Source: Siphonodentalium dalli
Taxonomy: Eukaryota; Mollusca; Scaphopoda; Gadilida; Siphonodentaliidae
NCBI GenBank assembly: GCA_032622095.1
Contig: CP136068.1
Span: forward strand, 148,813,365 to 148,877,364
Direction: 5' to 3'
Length of the DNA: 64,000 nucleotides
The translations under genes and the position numbers were made by a program. Below, piece after piece: positions 10,486 to 21,380 of this stretch. Every line of letters begins with the position of its first letter. The first letter of the stretch is position 1. Under the pieces are notes generated by a model that saw only the letters and a list, made by a program, of their open reading frames with translations, was not told where the DNA came from and made no database searches.

Positions 10486-12854
10486 ATAGTATAGAGTTAG
10501 ATACTTATAGTGGGATCCCTTAAGGCTGAATTGTGGCTTTAGTGACTAAAGGATGACAGTTCAAATATATGATGCTTAGTTAAAGGGGACACTTTTTGGT
10601 AGGGGTGCCTTGGTTGGGGGTCCCGTGTCGTGATAAAATCAGGTTTCCATGGCAACGGCATCATATATTTGAAGAAAACAAATTAATGAAAGGGTCAATG
10701 ACACTGCAGCTCAACCTGGACAGGGGGTAATTTCACGTGTTACAGTCAATGGAACGATTATGTATGTGGCAATTTGAAATGTCTAAGTACTAGATATCAA
10801 CATGAAGAAATATATATAAAGTAAAATCCAATATGGCCGCTGGTGTTCATTTTTTCCAATGAAATTCAAAAACATTTGATAGATCTGGTAAATTAACATC
10901 AAGATAAATATGAAGTTTGGTGATGATCGGATGAGGGAAGTGGATGGTAGTGTGTGTTAAATGATTTAGTAATGCAAAGAGCAAAATGGCTGCCGGTGGC
11001 ATGTTAATAAAATGAAATTTGAAAACATTAGATTACTCCCACCTTGTGGCCATCCCGAAAATCCATGTGAAGTTTAGTGACGATCGGACAAGTAGGGTGT
11101 CGTTAGTAGGGTGTACCAAAATGATTTAGTCATACAAAGAGTAAAATCCAAATGGCTGCTGGCGGCCATGTTTTTAACAAATTTCCATATGAAGTTTGGT
11201 GACGGTCGGATGAGAGATGTGACCTGTTGGGTTTGCTAAAGGAATATGTTGACGAAAACACTGATGCACGGGGGGACGACCAACCCATGGCAATATTATT
11301 GTTAAAATTTGACTTTTTCAAGTTGAGGGTAACAATTTATTGGAAATGAATAACTGCCATAAAAAGTATCTGATCCGAACTAGTAAAAGACTCTAATGAC
11401 TATTCAATAGAGAGCAATACTGCTTCAGCAATGTTAACATAATGTTAGTTGCGTGCTGGAACATTGTAAGCATTAATTTTGCAAGAACTGATATACATGT
11501 AAACCTGCGGGCTTTGATAATTTTGGGTCAAATATCTATCGCAAATTCCCCAACTCACAGCTTTCTCTAATATTGTGGCCTATTTACAGTTGATTGCTCC
11601 CTGCTTGGGTGCATGGCCTGCATACCGACACTGTATTCACTGGTTATTGAATGTAACTGTTGTTCCAAATGGCTGCTCTCAATTTTCCAGCACACAGCTA
11701 ACATTATGTTAAAATTATTGAAGCAGTGTTGCTCTCTAGTAAATAGTCCTTCGAGCCTTTTACTAGTTCAGATCATGTACTGTTTATGGCAATTATTCAT
11801 TTCCAATACTTGTTTATACTTGCGGAGAACCCTCCTCGAAAACTCTCCCTTCTAAAATATGATTAAAGTCAACTTTGTGACATTTTTATTGTTATATAAT
11901 ATGCTTGATGTGAACTCAGGTAGCATAGATTTGTTCAGGTGGTTTAACAATTAACTATATTTATATGTAGGTGCGTCTGGACTTTCCACTTCCTGAGATA
12001 GCTCAGGTGTGGAAACCCCTTTAGTCGGGTTTGATCGTGACTTTTGTATCTGTATAAACACAAGGCTCGTCAGATTGTCAACTGTAAGCTTTTGCTTTTT
12101 CAACTGTTCCCCAAATAGTTAATGTCATTGACATAGGAACTATATTTTATCTGGATATATGACCTCTCATCTTGGCACCCCCTCTAAAAAGTTTCCACTA
12201 TAACAAAGAAACAGTTATGTGCAGTATCGTGTTTGACCTCTCACTGGGGACTCCGTCCAAAAAGTGTCCATTATAACTACGCAACACATATGTGAAGTTA
12301 CATGCTTTAGTTACTAAAGTCACAAAATTGCAGTTATTTTGGTCTTGATGGTAATGCATCGTGGCTTATGTACTGTCACAATTACAATAACAAGGTAGTA
12401 CTTAAAATTCAGATTAAAATGTGATTAAAATGTGCCATATACAAAATTGAACATGGTGATTGGACCCTAATTTTTTTTGCATTATGATGGGGATTGACTT
12501 CCATGGCTAAGGCACTAAGGGTATCAGAATATGAAACAACTGACAAACAAATTGCCCAAAATATCACATTTTCCCCAATAACCTTGACCTTGGCAACTGA
12601 CCTTGACCCTCTATGTCGTAGTGGCCCAGACCATTAATTAGTTAGTAATTATTTTTATTTTTATTCAAATATATGGTGCCGTTGTCATGGAAACCTGAAT
12701 TTATAACGACATTGGACCCACCACCACATGGGCACGTCCTCATAAAAAGTTTTCCCTATGACTAACCAACATATATTTGTATAAGTTTCATGTTTTAGTC
12801 AATAAATTCACAATTCAACCCTTAAAGGACCCCAGATAAGAAAATAACTCTTTA
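10486..12854. mobile_element. Nested 2.4-kb foldback element inside the right arm
   Basis: The two halves are inverted copies around an axis near 11570. The pair 10500-10680 matches the reverse complement of 12660-12840 (both with GGTTTCCATGGCAACGGCA-like sequence), and 11330-11470 matches the reverse complement of 11690-11815. It sits between two TA dinucleotides; the flanks GACTAGTG and CACAAAATCAGG are contiguous in the intact left arm. The left half contains about three imperfect 150-160-bp direct repeats centred on AAAATGGCTGCCGG and GAAGTTTGGTGATGATCGG. No transposase is present. Confidence 0.75.
10815..11290 (+). repeat. Three imperfect direct repeats, about 150-160 bp
   Basis: AAATCCAATATGGCCGCTGG, AAAATGGCTGCCGGTGGC and AAATCCAAATGGCTGCTGG are each followed by TATGAAGTTTGGTGA(C/T)G(A/G)TCGGA. 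This module occurs widely in bivalve and gastropod repeats, which supports a molluscan source (inference). Confidence 0.7.
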
Positions 12855-13432
12855 ATATACACAAAATCAGGATATCTTGGGAAATAAATGTTTTTGACCC
12901 ATTTTGGAAAATGGCCACACAATTTAGAGGCCTATATATCAAGACTGCCTTATCGGTTGCAACAATAACACAGTTCTCATTGTAGCCTGTATGCTCTAGA
13001 TTATTTCCGAGTAAAGATAACATATTCAAATCTGATATACAAACTCAGTGGGTAGAAAATGTATGACCCGATATGAAGAAAAAAACAATATTTTGGCCAA
13101 TGACATTGACCTTTGTATATGACCTTGACCTCTAGATGTGAAATCTTCAGTGTCAAATGAAAGCCCACCAAGGTTAGCACCCCATATCAATGCCAACATA
13201 GAGTTACCGCATTAAACTTTCTTGATATAGACCATTATAGGCATATTTTTATACCGGCCAAAAACACTCTCCGTTGCCATGGAAACACACATTTTCCACA
13301 CTAAGCTACACTGCCCCAGTATGCCCCAGCACTGACATAAACTTCAGATTATGAGCTTTGTGAAAACCTTTGGTAGAATTTGCCCACCAAATTGGTACCA
13401 TTTTTCATTTTTGGGGAGCCTGGCTCATGGAC
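12855..13432 (-). repeat. Outer part of the right inverted arm
   Basis: Reverse complement of 4679-5225. It contains AAAATGTATGACCCGATATGAAG, which pairs with 5030-5065, and CCGTTGCCATGGAAACACA, which pairs with the left-arm box near 4815. It ends CCTGGCTCATGGAC. Confidence 0.85.
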
Positions 13433-13433
13433 T

Positions 13434-13929
13434 AATTACCCTCTAGAATGGAAACGGTCAAATGTTGTGCCAATTCATAAAAAAGAAGACAGGAGTAAAA
13501 TGTCTAACTATAGGCCTGTATCACTGCTCAGCTGTATATCAAAGGTGTTTGAGAAATGTATATATAAAACAATTTGGGACTTTTTAACACTTAATGGGCT
13601 AGTATCAAATTTACAGTCAGGATTTGTCCGTGGTGATTCCACTGTCTTTCAACTCACCGATATCTACGATTACATTGCAGACTCATTGGACCAAGGTAAA
13701 GAAATAAGATCTGTCTTCTGTGACGTTAGCAAAGCGTTTGATAAAGTATGGCACACAGGTTTATTGTACAAACTTGAACGTATTGGTATCACTGGTAAAT
13801 TACTTCACTTGATCGAGAGTTATCTAAGTCAACGCCAACAACGAGTAATAATTGACAATGAAAACTCAGATTGGAAACCCGTACAAGCAGGTGTTCCCCA
13901 AGGATCTATACTTGGACCTTTACTATTTA
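13434..13929 (+). pseudogene. LINE ORF2 part 2: reverse transcriptase fingers and palm
   Basis: From NYPLEWKRSNVVPIHKK the frame carries the RT blocks in order: YRPVSLLSCISKVFEKCI, LNGLVSNLQSGFV, CDVSKAFDKVWH (the first catalytic aspartate) and GVPQGSILGPLLF (the PQG box). RT copies LINE RNA at the nicked target. The frame agrees with the piece ending at 4678. The open frame reads on into Helitron sequence after 13929, adding a spurious tail up to 13985. Nearest upstream Met codons (13380) lie in the other element's arm, so they are not a true start. Confidence 0.92.
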
Positions 13930-16655
13930 TCTATATCTATATTTGCGAATGTCTGTCTGTCTGTCTCTCTGTCTGTGTTCTATAGAAATTAACAGGGGAC
14001 CATCTAAATGATGCCAAAGGGGTCTACTAGGAGTAGCTTTTTACGAGAAAGATAATGGTCGGGGTTAGAATTTTCTATAGTGACGCCGTTGTTGTCAGGG
14101 GTAGAAAAGGGGGAGGGGCAGAAAAAAAATTTGTCGCCGATTGCCACCAAACTTATATATAATCATCCCCATAATATGAGGAATCTAATGGCGTGGTTTA
14201 AATATGGCAAAAGTCGCATCGTTCGCGTCAGGGGTGCCCGGAAGGGGGAGGGCAGATTTTTTCTCTCTCGCCGATTGCCACGAAACTTACAAATAATCAT
14301 TCCCACGATATGAAGAATCCAACGGTGTGGTTTAAATATGTCAAAAGTGGCGTCGTTTGAGTCAGGGATGAACGGAAGGGGAGAGGGGCACCAAAATTGA
14401 TAAAACTAATTTTAGCGCCGATTTCCACCAAATTGATATATATTCTTCTTCATGATATAAGGAATCTAATTGTGCGATTTAACAACGCCAAATTGTTGTT
14501 TTTGGATGAGAGATTGGGAGGGGTGGGCACTAAATTTGATAATAAGTCGCCGATTGCCACCACACTTATACAAAATCATCCCCATAGTATGTGGAGTCTG
14601 ATGGTGTGACTTTTATCTGTCAAATGTGGCCTCATTCGAGTCAGGGTTGCATTGAAAGGGACAGGGGCACCAAAATTGATGCACAATTTTTTTAGCGCCA
14701 ATTTCCAACAAATTGATACACGTTCTTATCCATGATACGAGGAATCTAATCGTGATTTAAAGACGCCATAGTGGTGCTGTTTGGGTGAGAGATGAAGAGG
14801 GGCGGGATTGGCACCAAATTTGATAAAAAAAATTGTTTAGTCGCCGATTATTACCAAACTTATAAACAATCATCTCCATGATATGAGGAGTGTAATCGTG
14901 TGGTTTAAGGAAGTCACAAGTGGGGCCATTCGAGTCAGTGGTGTATAGAGATGAGAGGGGTACAAAAAATTATATCTATATGTTTAGTGCCGATTTCCAC
15001 CAGATTGATACATATTCTTCTCCGTGATACGAGGAATCTTATCGTGTGGTTTAGATACACCAAATTGGTGCCCTATGGGTCAGAGATATGGGGACCTTAA
15101 ATTTGATACGAATTTGTATACTCGCCAATTTTCACCAATTTCATATATATGCATCTCTAATCTCTAATGAGTCTTTGTGTGTGCAGCTTGAGTCCGAAAT
15201 AGGGACGGGAGGGTCACCAAAACTGATACAAAATATTTTTAGTACCAATTACCATCAAATTCAGACACGTTCTTCTCAAATGATACAAGAAATAAAATCG
15301 TGCTGTCTGTCTTTTTGTCTGTCTGTGTGCGTTCTATATATAACTTCACGCGGTACAATCGAGATGGCACCAAGGCGTTCTAAGAGGGGTAACCTTTTAC
15401 AAGGAAGATAATGGTGCGGGTTAAAATTTTCTAAAATTACGCTGTTGGTGGGAGGGGAAATTGAAAAAATATGGTGAAATAGTTTTGTCGCTGATTTCCA
15501 CCAAACGAATACATAATCACCTTCGCAATATGGCGTTGTTCGAGTCAGCGTTGCATCAACAATTGATTTAATAAACCAAATTCCACCAAATTCATACACG
15601 TTTTTCTCTAATGATATACCATGAATTAAATCACATTTGGTGTCGTTTGCGTCACGGATGGCGAGCGGATATGCACTATCATTGATATTCGCCGATATCC
15701 ACATATAAGTTATATACAGTCTCCAGGCCATCTCCATATCATTTTAAGTAGTTCGGCGTTCACATTTCACAATCCCGACATATGGTGACCCACATAAGTC
15801 ACTTGAACAATTATATCTTCTTAACAGTCATATTTATATGGGAATGGCAATCAAGGCATTCACACAATGAGCTAGCAAAAAGAGATAACTAGAAGAAGCA
15901 TTAAACGTATATTGATCATTCTATTGAAGAGATACATATATTCGTGCAAACTGAGAGACCTCGAACCGTCAGAGGTTTGCATATATATAATAACAAAATT
16001 TAGTCTGTTTCATTCAATACACTTTCCACAAAAAGTTACAATTTGTCAAGAGATATGGAAGGCCTGTTCAAAAATAGTGGTCACAGTGTGCAGTCAAATA
16101 TAGTTTCTTCTGATATACAAGAAAATGCAGTTAGTAGCACTAGACTTTTCAGGATCCTTCCAATACTGACATCTGACAAGGGTTTTAGAACAGACTCATC
16201 GACTGACATAAACAACTCAAAATCTCGCACTGTGCATGGCACATGTAGCTGATATATGTGCGCAGCAACATTTCGTTTAAACTAAGAATATTTAGCCTAT
16301 ATATATAGCACCATGAACAGAGGAGCACCGGGAAATTTCTTTGAAACATCTGTATCTTCATGGATATATGATAGCCAGGTGTCCTCGAGATCTTAGTCCA
16401 ACCCACTAGATTGATTGATACATCTCAATATGTAAAACCCAATTATAATCTTTTATCGAACTAATGTGTTTATGATGTTCATGTATCATTTTATAACGTC
16501 TAATGTATACGCAGTTGTAAATAAATAAATACTTCATTATTGGTGGAACGGATTAATCGTGATAAACAGAATGACAATTAAGCAAGAGCATTCTCTATTC
16601 CCAACAAATATCCACAACATACATTAACCTGGGCAACGCCGGGTAACCCTGCTAG
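13930..16655 (+). mobile_element. Non-autonomous Helitron inserted in the LINE RT
   Basis: It starts TCTATATCTATATTTGCG and ends with a GC-rich imperfect hairpin (CCTGGGCAACGCCGGG), then TAACCCTGCTAG, followed by T. Host bases are A at 13929 and T at 16656, the Helitron A|T target. Removing it gives LINE codons ATA GTT TAT, reading LFIVYINDI, which is exactly the expected RT sequence before FADD. The body carries about nine ~150-bp repeats, a second 5'-end-like segment near 15300, and no Rep/helicase coding. Confidence 0.93.
14050..15300 (+). repeat. About nine 130-160-bp direct repeats within the Helitron
   Basis: Each unit contains GTCGCCGATTGCCACCAAA, then CATAT-rich sequence with ATGATATGAGGAATCTAAT, GTGTGGTTTAAAT and a GAGTCAGGG..GAGGGGCAC stretch. 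Alternate units differ (CGCCGATTTCCACCAAATTG against CGCCGATTGCCACCAAACTT), suggesting a two-unit higher-order pattern. Confidence 0.8.
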
Positions 16656-17890
16656 TAGTTTATATAAACGATATCTCTGAAAATGTTACTTGTCACATTC
16701 GACTTTTTGCTGACGATACATCCATGTTTCTTACTATAGAAGATCCAGACAGAGCAGCAGATCTGATGAATATGGATATCGCGAGACTAGCTAATTGGGC
16801 ACATCAGTGGCTTGTTACTTTTAATCCTCAAAAAACTGAATCTCTTCTCATCTCCAGAAAGCGAACACCCATAGCCCACCCACCACTTCATATGTCCAAT
16901 TCTATTATCACAGAAGTTAGCTCGCATAAACACTTAGGATTAACATTTGACAATCAAGCGAAATGGGGTGACCACATAGATGATATTACTGATAGAGCTT
17001 GGAAGAAAATTAATATAATGCGAATGCATAGATTTTCGCTGAATAGAAAAACCCTTCAAAAAATATATTTCTCTTACATTCGTCCAATCATAGAATATGC
17101 TGCACCAGTGTGGGACAATTGTACATGTGAATTAAGCACACGACTTGAAAAAATTCAATTTGAAGCAGCAAGGATCGTTTCAGGAGCCACGCGTAGCACT
17201 AACAATAGCGACCTTCTATCTGAACTTGGGTGGGAAACATTAGCAGAAAGGAGAAAAAAATTTAAACTACATCAGTTTTATAAATTGTTTGTTAGATCAT
17301 CACCATCCTATTTATACAACATGATCAACACCGATACCCCGGGTTCCCAGAGATATAATTTTAGGAGAAACGACTTAAGACCTCCGCAAGCTGACAACTC
17401 GGCATATATGGACACCTTCCTTCCATCTGCTACTCGCCTGTGGAATGAGTTAACACCCGAAACTAAAAGCGCAAAGTCTTTAGAGATATTCAAGTCACGA
17501 CTAGATATAGAAAAACGGAGAAATTCATTGAAAGTCCAACATTTTGATTATTGCTTAAATCGCGAAACCCAAATATTGCATGCCCGTTTAAGACTCATGT
17601 GTAGTAATCTAAATCGTGACCTTCGTGAAAACCATTTACGCGATTGTGACAAATGTGTATGCGGGGATGTAGAAAGCGCTGAACACTTTCTATTATTCTG
17701 TCAAAGATATACTCAACTCAGGTCTGACTCATTCTCAAATATTGACCCGACTTTCTTAACTACCAAGATCTTACTCAAAGGCATACCATTGCTATCATCT
17801 GAAATAAATAATGAAATATTTCGAGCTACGCAATACTTCATTCAAAAAAGCGGACGTTTCAAACAATACACTAACAATTCAACGGCATAG
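16656..17890 (+). pseudogene. LINE ORF2 part 3: RT palm to C-terminus
   Basis: It continues the RT with YINDIS, then the active-site FADDTSMF (16700-16725), TFNPQKTESLLIS, HKHLGLTFD, the thumb region and SYIRPIIEYAAPVWDN. The C-terminal part contains FLPSATRLWNEL and a conserved Cys/His-rich region (LMCSNLNRDL..HLRDCDKCVCG..ESAEHFLLFCQRY) like the C-terminal domain of jockey/CR1-type LINEs. It ends with TAG at 17888-17890. The first Met (16724) is only a convenience; the real reading frame enters from the upstream piece. No premature stop is seen. Confidence 0.93.
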
Positions 17891-18415
17891 CAACGATAAC
17901 CCATGGAGTTTTCATATTTAGTTTTCATATTTAGTTTCCATATTTAGTTTCCACATTTATTTTCAAAACAATTCATTTTCAAAATAATTCTTTCCACAAG
18001 TTAGTCCAAAAATGTTCATAACAGTGGTACCGACTTTTCTTTCACATACAAGCTCTTTATTTCTATCGCTTCACCTATCTCTGTCTCGTATTCCTTGTGA
18101 ATACACCCCTCTCATTATTATCCACATAAGCTTATTTATCATTTCAACACTTATTGTAAACTCGTCTGTACATCATAATATTAATATACCATCACTTCTT
18201 AAACCTATTGTTTCTCTAACTCGGCCACTTGCCATTCGCTCGATCTTCCTTGATTTCTACAATTTTTCTACTTGTCTGAGGAGATAGCTCAACAAAAGCA
18301 CATATCTGCTTGCTGCTAAATCCTCTTCCCCTTTTCTATTCTACTCATGTTTCCATCATCTAAATGTTGTTCATCATAAATGTAATATTGGGGCTAATAA
18401 ATATTGTTTAAATCA
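17891..18415 (+). other. Probable LINE 3' UTR
   Basis: Three to four short tandem copies of CATATTTAGTTT (17920-17960) follow the stop codon. The segment becomes AT/TC-rich and ends near AATAAATATTGTTTAAATC, which could supply an AATAAA signal. No coding potential is recognised. The boundary at 18415 is a guess from the change in sequence style. Confidence 0.45.
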
Positions 18416-18459
18416 AGTGGTCAATTGCTTGGGGAATTACTGTATGCTTTATTTCTATT

Positions 18460-19090
18460 TTCTTGACTTGAGTGGTTAACCACAGAAAGCAAAGTCCATG
18501 TCCTGCTTCATTAGTAACTTATTGTTACTTATGGGTTATTTCTATGTTCATCACTTGTGGGGTTAACCCCAGAAAGCAAAGTCCATGTCCTGCTTCATTA
18601 GTAACTTAATGTTACTTATGGGGTTATTTCTATGTTCATCACTTGTGGGGTTAACCCCAGAAAGCAATGTCCATGTCCTGCTTCATTAGTAACTTAAGGT
18701 TACTTATGGGGTTATTTCTATGTTCATCACTTGTGGGGTTAACCCCAGAAAGCAAAGTCCATGTCCTGCTTCATTAGTAACTTAAGGTTACTTATGGGGT
18801 TATTTCCATGTTCTTGTCTTGTGGGGTTAACCCCAGAAATCAAAGTTCATGTCATGCGTCATTAGTAACTTAAGGTACGTTATGAGGTTATTTCTATGTT
18901 CATCACTTGAAAGGTTAAACCGCAGAAGGCAGTCAAAGTTCGTGTCATGCTTCGTTAGTGAATTTCGGTACCTTATGAGGTTGTTTCTATGATCATCATT
19001 TGTGGGGTTAACCCCAGAATGTAGTCAAAGTTCATTTCATGTTTCATTATATGGTTATTTCTATGTTCTTGACTTGGGATGAGTCAAAGT
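18460..19090. repeat. 88-bp tandem repeat, about seven units, decaying rightward
   Basis: The palindromic core GGGGTTAACCCC followed by AGAAAGCAAAGTCCATGTCC recurs at 18559, 18647, 18735 and 18823, exactly 88 bp apart. Degenerate units precede (from ~18470) and follow to about 19090. Each unit also has TAACTTAAGGTTACTTATGG, another near-palindrome. Confidence 0.92.
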
Positions 19091-19099
19091 TCATGTCAT

Positions 19100-20455
19100 G
19101 CCATATTGTTTAATTAGTAAATGTTTTTTGACAAGTTGTAAGCTGTTTGGTTGAACATTCCCAATCCTTCATATTTATTTAACCATATAAAGCAATTGTT
19201 ATAAGAGTTATAAGAATCAAACAAATCTGAACCATTATCAGTGAAGTTAACCTCACGGTGACAGCCCATTATCCAGGACTTACACAATTTTACGGTTATT
19301 AAACCCCATTAGTTTGCACAAACTTGAGTACAAACCCCACAAGATAGCTTTCGTAAGTAATCTCAATGTGCACCTCACAAAGTGCCACTGTACAATGATG
19401 TAACCCCACAATGAATCCGGACAAAATATTTGCACAAGGTACCTATCATCTGTACGTCCGCTCTACTTACAAAGCAAACCGAACAACGGAAAGCTCGTGT
19501 TCAGGTGGGTACATATTGGCAAATTACAACAAAAACCAAAAGTTAAAAAATTCTTGAAAAAAAATAAATATGGAGATATTTTTTTTTCCCGACGAGTGGA
19601 TGTGATAAGGGGTATCAACACCCAACACTGGTGCGATTGCTTAAGTTTCAGAACAAAGGATTCACTCGTGGCGACGATATATAGCGTAATACGTACTACA
19701 TGCATAGGAACACAGCCTACATCGATATATGGCAAAAGTCAAATTCAAGCAGGCTAATGAAGGAGTGAGTGAAATGCGTGAGCATATGCCTCAGTATACC
19801 ATAGATACATCCTGGAAGTTTGACTGTGGTATAAAAGCAATCCGTCTAACGGAGAACGCGCATCGGTTGGTCGAGGCTTTTGGCAACTTCAAGTAATTCT
19901 CGCAAAGAAATAATGAAGAAATCGAGATAAAGCAAATTGGATGTGGTCGGTACTATCCACGTGTAAATTCGATGAATTTTTTTACTTTTCAAATGAATGC
20001 GCAATGAGTTAATCAGGATTAAGTGACCGATGGATATTACATGTATTCACTTATCATGTAGAAAAATACTCCCGGATGACTGTATACACATAGGAAAATT
20101 AATGTGAAGGGTTAACAATGTGATTATCTCTTTAAATGACAAGTTTGAAATAGTTTTGTGGGTACAAAATAATAAATGTGAATTGAAGACCCCTGTCCGG
20201 AAAGACTTCTATCAGCTAATGTTGAATTTATTCGAATATTTTATTATGAAATGCGATGTTTAATTGGGACAAGTTATTGATTTATTTTTAGAACAGACCT
20301 GGTCACTGGTAACAGTAACCACTATTGTTCGTTAGCTAAACAACCACACATTTTTAGACCAGAAGATATTCGAAATGAAATCAATATTAATCAATAGAAT
20401 CATTTCCGGACAGAATTCTTGACTCATATTTAATATTTTATACCCTGATAACTAT
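19100..20455. other. No gene seen
   Basis: AT-rich sequence with open frames of at most 90 codons on both strands at 19463-19757, without family resemblance. A few scattered words (AATCTGAACC, GGTTAACC) echo the neighbouring tandem repeat. No repeat structure or RNA gene was recognised. Confidence 0.35.
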
Positions 20456-20463
20456 ATAACACA

Positions 20464-20880
20464 TTAAGTATAGGGTAATATAAATGTGTAGATCAGGGTT
20501 AGGCTTAATGTTAACGTTATGGTTAGGATATGGTTTATAAATTGGGTTAGAATTGTAGATATTGTTAATGTTAACATTGTGACGGTGTCAGTTATGCAAA
20601 TGATTTGGCTGTGGGTACGTTTGTATGTATGACTAGGCTCATCGAAAGAGTTATGGTAATCGTCCAAGGTACGGCTATGGATATGGTTTGAGGAGGGCAA
20701 TGTATTTGGTCAGGGTATTTTATTGGGTTAGAGTTAAGTGCTGTGGATAGGGCTGTGGAAATGGTTATGATTATGGATTGGCTACCAATATTAGGGTTAT
20801 GGAGTGGTTTATGTGTAATGATTGGATACGGGTGGGTAGATGATTAAATTATGGATGGTGATCGGGGTGGGGAATTTATA
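20464..20880. repeat. Degenerate GTTAGG/GTTATGG-rich simple repeat
   Basis: Words such as GGGTTAGG, GTTATGG, GGTTAGGATATGG and GGGTTAGAG recur at roughly 6-12-base spacing over about 400 bp. It looks like a decayed short-unit repeat related in composition to TTAGGG, but no clean TTAGGG array is present. Confidence 0.6.
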
Positions 20881-20925
20881 TGGAAGTATCAAAATTCTGC
20901 AGGCCAGAATTTTAACCCTCTAGTT

Positions 20926-21380
20926 ATTATTATTATTATTTAACACATTTATAACGCGCAAATTCCATATACATGTTCACATGCGCAACAAAGTTATAGT
21001 TTACACGAGTCTGAAATAAGTTGTCGAGAAATACAAATTACGATACCCGTAGCTGCATGTTAGTCAGTTTCAAAAGCTAATATAAAGAAATGAGTCTTTA
21101 ACAGATGACGAAACTCCATTAAGTCCCAACAGCCTCGAATTTCACCAGGCAGAGAGTTCCACTATTAATGATGGAGCGCAAACACTGAAAGCACGATCTC
21201 CGGAGTGACTGTAACTTCTGCGCTCTTCTAATAAGATCATCCCATTCGAGCGCAGTTCCCTACCATCAGTTGTTTTCTCTATAACAAGTTCAGTTCTAGT
21301 TTCCAGTACAGCGCCAATGTTATGCACGTCTTTGACGTCATCAACTTCCATTCCAGAATAATTCAGTGGAATTAACACTA
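20926..21380 (-). pseudogene. 3' end of a second LINE, minus strand, with ATT tail
   Basis: On the minus strand the first frame reads ELRSNGMILLEERRSYSHSGDRAFSVCAPSL, the conserved GDRAFSVAAP-type C-terminus of LINE ORF2. After a frame change near 21170 it continues WNSLPGEIRGCWDLMEF..LLKTHFFILAF to a stop at 21060-21062. This is the typical LINE C-terminal WNSLP...FK..LKTHLF arrangement. The 3' end is an (AAT)n run (20926-20942 on +), as in CR1/L2-like LINEs. It is 5' truncated with at least one frameshift. Confidence 0.8.

Larger units (their letters stand above)
4679..13432. mobile_element. 8.75-kb DNA element with about 1-kb inverted arms, no transposase seen
   Basis: The ends read GTCCATGAGCCAGG and its complement, with TTA/TAA just outside, so the boundary is uncertain by a few bases; a TA duplication is possible. 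The left arm (4679 to ~5690) pairs with the right arm (~10040-10485 plus ~12855-13432), which is interrupted by a nested foldback. Shared arm landmarks include 'TTTCCACGGCAACGGAGGGTG', the 'GGTAGTTGCCTAGCAACCGTTGCT' box and the 'AAGGTCATACACAAATG' area. The interior (5691-10040) contains a satellite but no recognisable transposase or other protein, so it looks non-autonomous. It interrupts LINE ORF2. Superfamily unknown. Confidence 0.8.
2519..18415 (+). mobile_element. Jockey/CR1-like non-LTR retrotransposon split by two insertions
   Basis: Three coding pieces on the same strand read in order as one LINE ORF2: endonuclease to start of RT (2823-4678), RT fingers/palm (13434-13929), and palm FADD box to C-terminus (16656-17890). 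They are separated by an inverted-arm DNA element and a Helitron. The RT pieces join without losing conserved motifs. The 5' end, target-site duplication and exact 3' end are not fixed; a likely 3' UTR ends near 18415. The frame is otherwise intact apart from a shift near 3725, so the LINE was fairly young when first hit. Assignment to the jockey/CR1 group rests on motif order and the C-terminal domain style; the precise clade needs a phylogeny. Confidence 0.9.
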
